Source: Nitrospira sp.
Lineage (GTDB): Bacteria > Nitrospirota > Nitrospiria > Nitrospirales > Nitrospiraceae
DNA length: 64,000 nt
Direction: 5' to 3'
Assembly (NCBI GenBank): GCA_029194535.1
Contig: JARFXR010000001.1
Span: 938,721 to 1,002,720, forward strand
Shown here: one piece after another, positions 32,873-41,303 of the stretch
Layout of the letters: each line of letters starts with the position of its first letter
Numbering within the stretch: position 1 is the stretch's first letter
The notes under the pieces: generated by a model
What the model was told of the DNA's origin: nothing
The model's input: only the letters and a program-made list of their open reading frames with translations
Database searches by the model: none
Made by a program: the position numbers and the translations under genes

Positions 32873-35332
32873 ATGGTCTGTGGGATCAGACTCGGCTGGA
32901 GTGCGACCGGTATCGGTTCTTTCTCGGAGCGGCTGACAGTGAAAGTGACAAAACTTCTCTGGAAACTACACAGCCTGGATCATGGTATCGCCAGCGTCCG
33001 CTATCGAGCATTGCTTCCGATTCAAGCTTTGGCTCCTTTCGGATATCGGTCGTCCGTCTGCCAATCATTGGGCATCGACCAACTTTGTGGGGTGGATGTG
33101 GTCATCTTTGTCAAAGCTTTTGCGCTCAAAGACTTGCTCTTCGCACAAAGGACCTACGAGGCTGGAATTCCCATCGTGCTAGACCTCTGTGACAATATCT
33201 TCGTTCCCAACTACACAATCAAGTATCCCATGCATCCAGCCGAGATTATTCAGGTGATGTCTAGGTACGCGGCAGTGATCACTACCACGGGTCCGGCACT
33301 TATGGGCGTGTTGCAGAAGACACTCGAAGTACCTGTGCCCATCATGATTGTTTCCGATGGGATCGAGGAAGAAACGGCCGGTCCGACTGGACGGCGGATC
33401 CTTCAGCACGCCCATATGAAGGAATTGTGGAGGATGCTGACGAGCACAGGCTTCTGGATACGTGTGGCGCCGAAACTTCCAACGAAAGTGGCGACCCGAT
33501 GGAAGCTGTTGTGGGGTCTGTTGGCCAGCGGAGTTTCCATTTCCAGCAGGGGAGGGGAAAAGAGGGGTTCGACATCGAACGGACATATGAGCGTAACAGC
33601 GGCATTGCGTCCGGAAGGGAGGCCATCGGTCAAGACGCTGATTTGGTTTGGCCATGCGGGGGGCGATTATGGACAATTCGGCCTTTCAGATCTTGTCGAT
33701 ATCGCGCCCTCATTAGAGCGGCTGGCTCGACGCATCAGAATCAGATTGATCGTGGTGAGCAATAATCGAGAAGCCTATCAAAAGCTCGTCCAGCCTATTC
33801 CGATAGACACCCACTATGTCGAGTGGGATAGCGAGTCGGTAAGAGGGCTTATTAAATCGAGCGATGTCACGATTATCCCGAACTCCAAAGATCCGTTCGC
33901 TGTCTGTAAATCGGCTAACCGAGCCGTCCTTGCCTTGAGTCTTGGCGTTCCTGTTGTCGCCACTCGGACGCCGGCCATGGAGGTTTTTGAAGGATGTGTC
34001 AGTTTCGATGATTGGGTTGAAGGTTCGTTTCGATATCTGACCGAACCGGGATTGGTACAGGACCATCTCCAAAAAGCGCAAAGCGTCTTGCGCAAAGAGT
34101 TCGGATCAGACCGTATCGCCAAGCAGTGGCAGGACGTGCTTGACCGCGCGAAAGCACCGAGGGTGCTTGCCGATCAACGTTTTGCTGATGCACCCGGTTG
34201 GACGGTCGCCGTGGTTATTCATCTCATGCAGGACCTTGATCTCGCCTTACCGATCCTTACAGAAGCCAACCGCTGGCATGATCTCCGATGTCAGGCTTGG
34301 GTCTCGTTGTCGCTTTTGGAAGCATCTCCGCGTGTTTGGAAAGGATTGCGTGCCGCCGGTGTAGATTTTCGCGTGCTGGATGACCAAATGGATGCAGACA
34401 CAAGGTCCATGGGATTTCGAGGAGTCGATGCGGTTCTCACGGTTGCGGAAACGAATCAGTCACCGCACCGAGTTCCTCATCGTATCGCCACTTGGGCCAA
34501 TGAGGCGAAACTGCTGACCTATACAATGCAGCACGGTTTCGAGAATATCGGGCTCACGTACACAGACGATAGGTATCCCATCGAACGGATTTCCTTTGCC
34601 TCGAACGTCATCTTCACCTGGAGCCACCGGGAGCTCTTGCATCCAAAGGTACCGTCCACCACGCGAAACAAATGCATTCCCGTTGGATGTTGCAAAACCG
34701 TTCCTTCTGAAAGCATCACCCTGCCGCTGTCAGTCAAAGGTGAAAGGGTCATTGGCATATTTGAGAACCTGCATTGGGAGCGCTACGACAGAGGCTATGC
34801 CGAGAAATTCGTCCAGGACACTCAGTCGCTGGCCAATAATCACCCCGACATCGTGTTTCTTGTCAAGCCGCACCATGCGGGACAATGGCTCACGTCCCGA
34901 TATAACGGGACCATCCCGAGCGCTCCAAACCTAGTCATTGCAGACCCGGTGGACCCTGCATGGGAACAATTCACGGCGTCTCAGTTGATCAATTCGCTCG
35001 ACGGAGTGATCACCACTCCTTCTACAGTCGCGTTGGATGCCGCCAGGGCTGGAAAACCGGTTGCCGTCGCCGGATACGGCCTCGACCTGTCGGCCTATCG
35101 GCCGCTGTCCGTCCTTAGGAGCAGTTGGGAATGGGACGCCTTCCTTCAAGGCATTCGGGATGAGATCGGGCACCGCATGCTGGCGGAGCGATCGAAGGAA
35201 TTCGTGGAACGCACGATCTATCAAGGGATTGGGTCGCACAACATTCTCCAGAAGATTGCCGGTGACTTGAGAGCGAATCGGACATTGGCCGAACGGACGA
35301 CTCATTCTGACGAAGAGCGGCCTGCGGCCTAA
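32873..35332 (+). CDS. Two-module glycosyltransferase/glycerophosphotransferase-like protein
   Basis: Cytoplasmic or peripheral protein of 819 aa with two transferase modules. The first (about 25-430) is GT4/GT-B-like: DLCDNIFVPNY, AVITTTGPALMG, then KSANRAVLALSLGVPVVATR. The second (about 440-800) resembles CDP-glycerol glycerophosphotransferase or capsule synthases: YTMQHGFENIGL, IGIFENLHWERY, FLVKPHHAGQW, ITTPSTVALDAARAGKPVAV. An inserted Ser/Arg-rich linker lies at about 225-245. The N-terminal 22 residues look non-native; a GTG at 32939 (GTGAAAGTGACAAAA) is a plausible alternative start. Acceptor and donor are unknown. Confidence 0.78.
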   Translation: MVCGIRLGWSATGIGSFSERLTVKVTKLLWKLHSLDHGIASVRYRALLPIQALAPFGYRSSVCQSLGIDQLCGVDVVIFVKAFALKDLLFAQRTYEAGIPIVLDLCDNIFVPNYTIKYPMHPAEIIQVMSRYAAVITTTGPALMGVLQKTLEVPVPIMIVSDGIEEETAGPTGRRILQHAHMKELWRMLTSTGFWIRVAPKLPTKVATRWKLLWGLLASGVSISSRGGEKRGSTSNGHMSVTAALRPEGRPSVKTLIWFGHAGGDYGQFGLSDLVDIAPSLERLARRIRIRLIVVSNNREAYQKLVQPIPIDTHYVEWDSESVRGLIKSSDVTIIPNSKDPFAVCKSANRAVLALSLGVPVVATRTPAMEVFEGCVSFDDWVEGSFRYLTEPGLVQDHLQKAQSVLRKEFGSDRIAKQWQDVLDRAKAPRVLADQRFADAPGWTVAVVIHLMQDLDLALPILTEANRWHDLRCQAWVSLSLLEASPRVWKGLRAAGVDFRVLDDQMDADTRSMGFRGVDAVLTVAETNQSPHRVPHRIATWANEAKLLTYTMQHGFENIGLTYTDDRYPIERISFASNVIFTWSHRELLHPKVPSTTRNKCIPVGCCKTVPSESITLPLSVKGERVIGIFENLHWERYDRGYAEKFVQDTQSLANNHPDIVFLVKPHHAGQWLTSRYNGTIPSAPNLVIADPVDPAWEQFTASQLINSLDGVITTPSTVALDAARAGKPVAVAGYGLDLSAYRPLSVLRSSWEWDAFLQGIRDEIGHRMLAERSKEFVERTIYQGIGSHNILQKIAGDLRANRTLAERTTHSDEERPAA

Positions 35333-35349
35333 TTAGAGAAGGTGGTGTA

Positions 35350-36249
35350 ATGCAGAATCCTGTCAGGGTCTTTGTGGGTGCCGACCGATCGCAGGCGTTA
35401 GCCGTCAAGGTTCTGGAGTATTCGATCAGGCGCCATTCTACACAGCCTATACAGGTCATTCCTATGGTGGATCTTCCAATACGGGCGCCGAAGGATGTCA
35501 GGAACACCCAGCGGACAGGGTTTTCGTTCAGTAGATTCTGTATTCCTGAGATGACCTGTCATGCGGGTAAGGCCATTTACCTGGACGCGGATATGCTGGT
35601 TTTCCAGGATATCCGGGCTCTGTGGGAAATTCCATTCGATGGAGCCAAAGTCGTCATCCAGCAAGAGGTGAAACATCAAGAGGTGACGACGAAGAAGTTC
35701 GGCGCTCCTTCTTCAAGGCGGAAACAATGCGCCGTCATGTTGCTCAATTGCGATCGTTTGGACTGGAAGATTGATCGTATCATTGATGGTTTTGACCGTG
35801 GCGAGTATAGCTATGAGATGTTGATGTACGACATGTGCCTCTTAAAAGAAGAGGAAATCAAGTACGGCGTACCTTTCGAATGGAATAGCCTTGAATACTA
35901 CGGACCGGATACATGCCTGATTCATTACACCGATGTCATGACGCAGCCATGGACGTCCTCCTGGAACAGGAACGGGTTTTTGTGGTTCGACGCCGTTCAT
36001 TCCATGTTGAATGAAGGTGCGCTGAGGATGGAGGATCTTGAACAGGAAATTGCTCTGGGATACTTCCGTCCTTCCCTTCTATGGGATATCTCGTATCGAG
36101 CGTCCTTGCCAAAGGGATTGTTACCGTTATGGGACATCGTACATAGCTTACTTGACAGGGTGAAGCGGTACAGACCGCATCGGGATGTGTATCTTGCCAA
36201 GCGGCGGCGACTTCAAGCGGATCATGAGGAGGCCAAGCAGGCCGCATAA
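35350..36249 (+). CDS. GT8-like glycosyltransferase
   Basis: Retaining GT-A-type transferase of 299 aa. It starts VRVFVGADRSQALAVKVLEY, as in galactosyl- or glucosyltransferases of family 8, and has the metal-binding DxD in KAIYLDADMLVFQDI (about 82-84) and a C-terminal IHYTDVMTQPW that supplies the conserved His. GGTGG lies shortly upstream of the ATG. It follows the double transferase by 17 bases. Sugar and acceptor are unknown. Confidence 0.8.
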   Translation: MQNPVRVFVGADRSQALAVKVLEYSIRRHSTQPIQVIPMVDLPIRAPKDVRNTQRTGFSFSRFCIPEMTCHAGKAIYLDADMLVFQDIRALWEIPFDGAKVVIQQEVKHQEVTTKKFGAPSSRRKQCAVMLLNCDRLDWKIDRIIDGFDRGEYSYEMLMYDMCLLKEEEIKYGVPFEWNSLEYYGPDTCLIHYTDVMTQPWTSSWNRNGFLWFDAVHSMLNEGALRMEDLEQEIALGYFRPSLLWDISYRASLPKGLLPLWDIVHSLLDRVKRYRPHRDVYLAKRRRLQADHEEAKQAA

Positions 36250-36302
36250 GGGATTCGGTTCGCATCACGCTTGACGTCTCATCCAGCACGGAGAGGATCA
36301 GG

Positions 36303-37184
36303 ATGCGTTCAGGACGACTGACAAGAATCCTTAGGTGGGATTGGATCCTCAGTCCTAGACAGCTCGAACAGGAACGTGCGATACCGCAGAAGAAGCGGAC
36401 GGCCGACGTCCCTGACAGTGATCGCGTCGAAGAAGGAACGCATTCCACATTTCTTGCATCTCTTAACGATGAGGATGTGCGCCGGCTCAACGACCTCCTT
36501 CCATGGAGTTGTTACGTGCTCGACGAACGGGGTAGGCGATTTGGCAAACCATGGTCGACCGGCAAACGCGCAACTCCTCAGCGGATTCCGGATCGCCGCA
36601 TCCTCGAGCTCGACCGCAGGTTCCCTCTCCGGGATCTTGTCGTTTTGGAAGTCGGCTGTTTCGAAGGTATCCACACCGTGGCTTTGGCCGGCCTGGCAAG
36701 GCGGGTAATGGCTGCCGACAGCCGCATCGAAAACATAGTGAAAACGATTGTTCGATGCGCCGCATACGGCAGATCTCCCGAAGTGTTCGTGTGGAATGTG
36801 GAAGAAGGAATGCCGAATGGGTACGACCCAACGTGCGACATTCTGCACCATGTCGGAGTGTTGTATCACCTGGCGGATCCGATTCGCCATCTTCAACAAA
36901 TTCTCCGTGTGGTGAGGAAAGGTATCATGTTGGATACTCATGTCGCGTCTGAGGAGACTGCCCGCGAAACATATGTTTCCAAAGGGACGTCCTATCGATA
37001 TCTGCCATATAGAGAAGGAGGAAGGGAGGATCCATTCTCGGGCATGGCGGACCATGCGAAATGGATCTGTGAGGGGGATCTGGTCCGGCTTCTTCGCGAC
37101 TCGGGATTTCGGAATGTCGACGTCGCCGAACGGAGGCAGGAGCGAAATGGGCCTCGAGTCTTGATCTTCGCAAGCCGCTGCTAG
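36303..37184 (+). CDS. Class I SAM-dependent methyltransferase
   Basis: Methyltransferase of 293 aa. The SAM-binding motif I is LVVLEVGCFEGIHTVALA (about residues 111-128), motif II region AADSRIENI, and a later DILHHVGVLYHLADP is typical of sugar or small-molecule methylases. The first 60 residues are variable. It sits among glycosyltransferases, so a sugar O- or N-methylation in the exported glycan is likely. It lies 53 bases after the GT8-like gene. Confidence 0.8.
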   Translation: MRSGRLTRILRWDWILSPRQLEQERAIPQKKRTADVPDSDRVEEGTHSTFLASLNDEDVRRLNDLLPWSCYVLDERGRRFGKPWSTGKRATPQRIPDRRILELDRRFPLRDLVVLEVGCFEGIHTVALAGLARRVMAADSRIENIVKTIVRCAAYGRSPEVFVWNVEEGMPNGYDPTCDILHHVGVLYHLADPIRHLQQILRVVRKGIMLDTHVASEETARETYVSKGTSYRYLPYREGGREDPFSGMADHAKWICEGDLVRLLRDSGFRNVDVAERRQERNGPRVLIFASRC

Positions 37185-37237
37185 AACGCGTCGGAACTCA
37201 CGGTAAACTCCGTAGGAGAAAATGGAGTGATGGCGCC

Positions 37238-38383
37238 GTGAATCTTGTAGACATGGCCAGGCGGGGTGACAAGAACCTCCTTTTGGAAGCCGATCTTGTC
37301 GCTTGCGGGAATGGGAAATGGTTTCCCGTTAAGGCGCTGCTGTCACATCTCAAGGGCAACTATATCGTTGCCAGCAAGCGATGTTTCGACGGTGTGCTCT
37401 ATCGAGGGTTTGACCTTTCCGCGGGCGAGCGTACGCGGCTTGTCTTGAAATCTCCCTTGGCATGGTACCCGTTTTGTCTCAGGCCAGATGCAACTGGGTG
37501 GTATATAGCCGCGCTCGATCGCCGGGCAGAAGGCAGCAGGTTGGCTATCAGACTCAGGAGGTGCACAACCGGTGACATCATAGCGGAGCAGTCCATTGCC
37601 GTGACGAAGAGCTTGAGTTCTCTAGGATTCCCGCTCCCTTTTCGATCACGTGTGGATCCATGGGACTCTGACTTGGAATTGACATTCTGTGACGGGACTG
37701 GAAGCAGAGCGTTCCTTGCCGTACATCGCGTCTTGGACCGCTCAGAAGTCATCGGCTTGTGCCAAGGACGAGGAATCGAACTAGGACCAGGACTGCAACC
37801 CCAGATTCTGCCGACGGGCTCTTGCGACGTGACTTATGTCGAGGAATCGTCTCCAGAAGAATGGAACAGACTATACAACGAAAAAGGAACCCTGGAGATT
37901 GATCAGTCTCTTTGGTCTCGCTACACGATCGGACGGGCGTTCCCCTTGCCAGCCGAGGACGGATCTCTCGACTTTATCTTCTCCAGCCACCTCTTCGAGC
38001 ATTTGGCGAATCCGCTTGGTCACCTTGAACACTGGTACGCCAAGCTCCGTCAGAATGGAGTGATCGTCGGCATCGTGCCTGACGTCGGAGGAAGCAAGGA
38101 CTATGTCTTTGAACCGTGTTCCATCATAGACTTACTCAACGAGTACGCTGAAGGAATCGTGCAGCCTCAGCTCAGTCACTACCGGCGATGGGCAGTCGCG
38201 CGGGCGCCCGGAAGGGACCCAGCCTGGTATTGGAAGGCAAAACGGTCCATCCACGTTCATTTTTACACACTCGAGAATATGAGAGCGTTGCTCGAGATAG
38301 CCGTCAAGCAGCTTGGCTTCAGGTCATTCCGTGTCTGGTACACACCCAACCACAAAGACTTTTATTTTGTGGTGGAAAAATGA
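37238..38383 (+). CDS. Two-domain SAM methyltransferase
   Basis: Protein of 381 aa from a GTG start (GGAG 9 bases upstream; nearby ATGs run into stops). The N-terminal 165 residues form an unrecognised, strand-rich domain that begins with a glycine-rich FPVKALLSHLKGNYIVASKR segment. The C-terminal half is a class I methyltransferase: GRGIELGPGLQPQIL (motif I), DGSLDFIFSSHLFEHLANP and LRQNGVIVGIVPD. It ends with a HFYTLENMRALLEIAVKQLG helix common in glycan methylases. Probable role: decoration of the surface polysaccharide. Confidence 0.76.
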   Translation: MNLVDMARRGDKNLLLEADLVACGNGKWFPVKALLSHLKGNYIVASKRCFDGVLYRGFDLSAGERTRLVLKSPLAWYPFCLRPDATGWYIAALDRRAEGSRLAIRLRRCTTGDIIAEQSIAVTKSLSSLGFPLPFRSRVDPWDSDLELTFCDGTGSRAFLAVHRVLDRSEVIGLCQGRGIELGPGLQPQILPTGSCDVTYVEESSPEEWNRLYNEKGTLEIDQSLWSRYTIGRAFPLPAEDGSLDFIFSSHLFEHLANPLGHLEHWYAKLRQNGVIVGIVPDVGGSKDYVFEPCSIIDLLNEYAEGIVQPQLSHYRRWAVARAPGRDPAWYWKAKRSIHVHFYTLENMRALLEIAVKQLGFRSFRVWYTPNHKDFYFVVEK

Positions 38384-38495
38384 ACTGCGTCGAGCGGAAG
38401 TGAGACATATCGGCAATCCTGGTTTGCTGAATCACGTCGAAGAACCGATGTTGTGTTCTGTCCGATACGGCATCTGATCTGTTGAATGGTTGGCG

Positions 38496-39644
38496 ATGTT
38501 TCCTGCACCGGCACTAAGTGAAACCTCCCGGATTCATCGGCCAGTCGACTTGTCCTCCATGCTGAAGCGGACGGTCGAGGTGCCGCATCCTGTTCGCGCG
38601 CAAGTGCCGGGTTTGGACGAACTTCGAGGCTTGTCGATACTTTGGGTGTTGCTGTGTCATGGAACGGGATTGACCATTTGGATGCCCAAAGTGTTTGCCG
38701 GCTATGGATACCATGGCGTCATTCTCTTCTTTGTGATCAGCGGATATTTGATCACTCGCATTCTGGTGGAGAGCAGACACCACGGAGATTATTTTAGTCA
38801 CTTCTACATTAACCGCCTGTTCAGAATCTGGCCGTTGATGCTGCTGGCCTTGTTCGCCAGCGTCCTCATCTGGCCGACCCATGCCCGGTCGATGATTTAC
38901 AACCTCCTTCTCGTGAACAACTATGCCTATGCGATGGATATACACCCGCCCGTCCGTACTGATGTCATGTGGTCGCTGGCTATCGAGCAACACTACTATC
39001 TGTTCTGGCCAGTGGCGGTGTGGCTGCTGTCTGAGAAGGCCCTTCTGATGATAACCTCCTTGATGGTCCTGACCGGATTGGGCATTGAAGGCGGTTTGCT
39101 CCCGACCGGAGGAGTCAAGATCATCTCTGTCACAACCCACGGAGCCATGCAGTATCTTGGGATGGGCGTGTTGATCGCGTTCGGGCGTCAGGGGATGAAG
39201 TACTTGCTCGGGACCTGGGCCGTATTCCTGACATGGTGGATTGCTCAACCCGGAGTTGCGCTGTCGGAGTTTCGCTGGATCTGGTACGGGGTGAGCCTCG
39301 CGATCGTAGCCCTTGTCTACTACACGATACACGGACAACCCCTGCTTCGAGCGCGTTGTTTGGCTTTTACTGGAGAACGATGTTATGGGCTCTATCTGAT
39401 TCATTACTTTGTGGCGACGTTTGCGTTCAAGTGTATCGGGAAAGACGTATGGATGGCAGGAGTCATCTATGTCGCTTTGTCGTTTCTCCTCGCTACCTTT
39501 TCATTCCGGTACTTCGAACGGCCCATTCAAGCGCTACGCGTGCATTTCCATCAAAATGAACGATTGCGTGTTGGACTGTTCGCAGGGTTGGGATTGATGT
39601 TCCTCGTCAACGTATCCTATCTGTTGATCAAATCCAGACTGTGA
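38496..39644 (+). CDS. Acyltransferase 3 family membrane protein (OafA-like)
   Basis: Integral membrane O-acyltransferase of 382 aa with about ten helices. It has the family features LDELRGLSILWVLLCHGTG (catalytic His) and FFVISGYLITRILV, then HFYINRLFRIWPL and WSLAIEQHYYLFWP, and ends without an SGNH domain. Such enzymes acetylate O-antigen or other glycans from acetyl-CoA. ATG 38496 is preferred over the TTG two codons earlier. It lies within the glycan cluster and probably acts on its product. Confidence 0.88.
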   Translation: MFPAPALSETSRIHRPVDLSSMLKRTVEVPHPVRAQVPGLDELRGLSILWVLLCHGTGLTIWMPKVFAGYGYHGVILFFVISGYLITRILVESRHHGDYFSHFYINRLFRIWPLMLLALFASVLIWPTHARSMIYNLLLVNNYAYAMDIHPPVRTDVMWSLAIEQHYYLFWPVAVWLLSEKALLMITSLMVLTGLGIEGGLLPTGGVKIISVTTHGAMQYLGMGVLIAFGRQGMKYLLGTWAVFLTWWIAQPGVALSEFRWIWYGVSLAIVALVYYTIHGQPLLRARCLAFTGERCYGLYLIHYFVATFAFKCIGKDVWMAGVIYVALSFLLATFSFRYFERPIQALRVHFHQNERLRVGLFAGLGLMFLVNVSYLLIKSRL

Positions 39645-39648
39645 TGTC

Positions 39649-40521
39649 ATGGAATTCATCACATTTCATGTTCGGCTTGCTTCGTACGAGTCGGTTCATC
39701 CGAACCAATCGATGGGGTTTGAGGAACAGGTGCATTTGATTCGTATGATGTTCAACTCCGTTCGCTACTCCTGCCCTGGTGCTATCAGGACATTGCTGAC
39801 GAACATCCAGACGTCGGATGTTCGACTGCCGCTGAATTGCAGGCGAGTGACTGGGCCGGTCAATGCAAAGGACTTAATGCTCGAACGAGCGATCGCACAG
39901 GAACGATATCTGCTCGCCAGCGATATGAGTACGCCGATGGTCTTGCTGGATTCCGACATCCTACTCAACGGATCCCTTGCTGCCGTGTTTCGGCGACCTT
40001 TCGATGTGGCGCTCACTTGGCGTCCCAATCAGGAGATGCCGATCAACGGCGGGCTGATTCTTCTGAACAACGTGCGCCCAGATGTGACAAGAACCTTCTT
40101 CACACGATATGTGGCGATTTACAAAAGCAAGTATGCTCAACAGGCAACTTGGTTTGGGGATCAGTTGGCGCTTCGTGACTGCGTGGGGCTCAGCATTGAG
40201 AATATGGGTGAACAGATCATCATAGACCATGATGGCTGCCGAGTGCTGCTCCTCCCTTGTGACACGTACAACTTTTCGCCACGGAACCACTACCGGGCCA
40301 TTTGCACCAGCCTCCCCGACAAGGTTGTCCTGCATTTCAAAGGACAGCGGAAGCGCTTGATGGCTCCTTTCTGGCGGGCGTGGCTGCGACCGGCGCATTC
40401 GCGGTTGCCTTGGATACGATTCATGGGGTGGCGAGAACGACGAGTGATCGCGCGCGAGGCGGAACAGGAGCGTCAGGGGACCTCGCAAGCCATGAGGAAA
40501 CAGACGCAGGGTGCTGCATGA
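39649..40521 (+). CDS. Putative GT-A-fold glycosyltransferase
   Basis: Protein of 290 aa starting 4 bases after the acyltransferase. A probable nucleotide-sugar domain holds PMVLLDSDILLNGSLAAVF with a DxD-type DSD (about 103-105), then a PINGGLILLNN segment and WFGDQLALRD, features seen in GT8/GT24-like nucleotide-diphospho-sugar transferases. VVLHFKGQRKRLMAPFWRAW near the C-terminus resembles the conserved His-Phe-x-Gly of those enzymes. No exact family is recognised. The stop overlaps the wzm start as ATGA. Confidence 0.7.
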   Translation: MEFITFHVRLASYESVHPNQSMGFEEQVHLIRMMFNSVRYSCPGAIRTLLTNIQTSDVRLPLNCRRVTGPVNAKDLMLERAIAQERYLLASDMSTPMVLLDSDILLNGSLAAVFRRPFDVALTWRPNQEMPINGGLILLNNVRPDVTRTFFTRYVAIYKSKYAQQATWFGDQLALRDCVGLSIENMGEQIIIDHDGCRVLLLPCDTYNFSPRNHYRAICTSLPDKVVLHFKGQRKRLMAPFWRAWLRPAHSRLPWIRFMGWRERRVIAREAEQERQGTSQAMRKQTQGAA

Positions 40522-41303
40522 ACGCGCTCATGTCGGTCCTTAGACTGTCTTGGCAACTTTTCCGCGGCACAATCGGAGCCAAGTACCGGAGATCTTTTCT
40601 CGGGTACGTCTGGATGGTGCTCCCTGCCGTTGCCATCACCGGCGGGATCTCTCTCGCTTCTCAATCGGGAGTCATCCGGCCGGAGCAAACGCCATTGCCG
40701 TATCCGTTGTTTGTATTTGTGGGGGTCGTCATCTGGCAGGTGTTCGTGGACGCAGTGGACGTCTCACACAAGGCTTTCGATGGCGCTCGCTCCTACCTGA
40801 CAAAGGTCAATTGCGCTCATGAAGCCATCGTGCTTGCGCAATTGTACGAAACGCTGATCGTCGCCAGTGTTCGCCTTACGCTGTTGATTGTCCTGGTGGC
40901 GCTGTTTGGCGGGAGAGGATGGGGAACTCCTGGCATCATCATGTTGTGCTTTGCAGGGGCGATCGGGCTCGGCCTGGGAATCGGCGCGCTGCTGATGCCC
41001 TTCACGATCCTCTTCGGCGACCTGCAGCATGGGGTGAGGGTTGTTTTTAGCTACGGGGTCTTCCTTACACCGGCCTTCTACGCTCCAGAGGGGTCCAGCC
41101 TCTTCGCACGTCTCATTCAATGCTCACCGCTTGCCCCGTTGATGAATTCGGCGCGTGACGCTGCGGCAGGGTTGGCGATTTCGCAACCCGGATTCCTTGC
41201 GGTCATTCTAGGAGTATCGATCGTCGTTGTCGGTACAGGCATGCTGATGGTTCGTGTTGCTGCTCCGATCTTGGTTGAGCGCATGCTGATGGGGGGACGG
41301 TGA
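40518..41303 (+). CDS. wzm: Polysaccharide ABC exporter permease (Wzm-like)
   Basis: ABC-2 permease of 261 aa with six helices. It begins LRLSWQLFRGTIGAKYRRSF, the RYRxS-like cytoplasmic segment of O-antigen exporters, and has YGVFLTPAFYAPE and a SPLAPLMNSARDAAAG periplasmic gate region. Together with the ATPase downstream it exports undecaprenyl-linked glycan across the inner membrane. Coupling to the previous gene (ATGA) and to the next fixes the start at 40518. Confidence 0.9.
   Translation: MNALMSVLRLSWQLFRGTIGAKYRRSFLGYVWMVLPAVAITGGISLASQSGVIRPEQTPLPYPLFVFVGVVIWQVFVDAVDVSHKAFDGARSYLTKVNCAHEAIVLAQLYETLIVASVRLTLLIVLVALFGGRGWGTPGIIMLCFAGAIGLGLGIGALLMPFTILFGDLQHGVRVVFSYGVFLTPAFYAPEGSSLFARLIQCSPLAPLMNSARDAAAGLAISQPGFLAVILGVSIVVVGTGMLMVRVAAPILVERMLMGGR

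Noticed and set aside
38514-39404. 296-aa minus-strand frame opposite the acyltransferase gene
   Set aside because: It is antisense to a membrane protein with strong family motifs. The long open stretch comes from codon bias.
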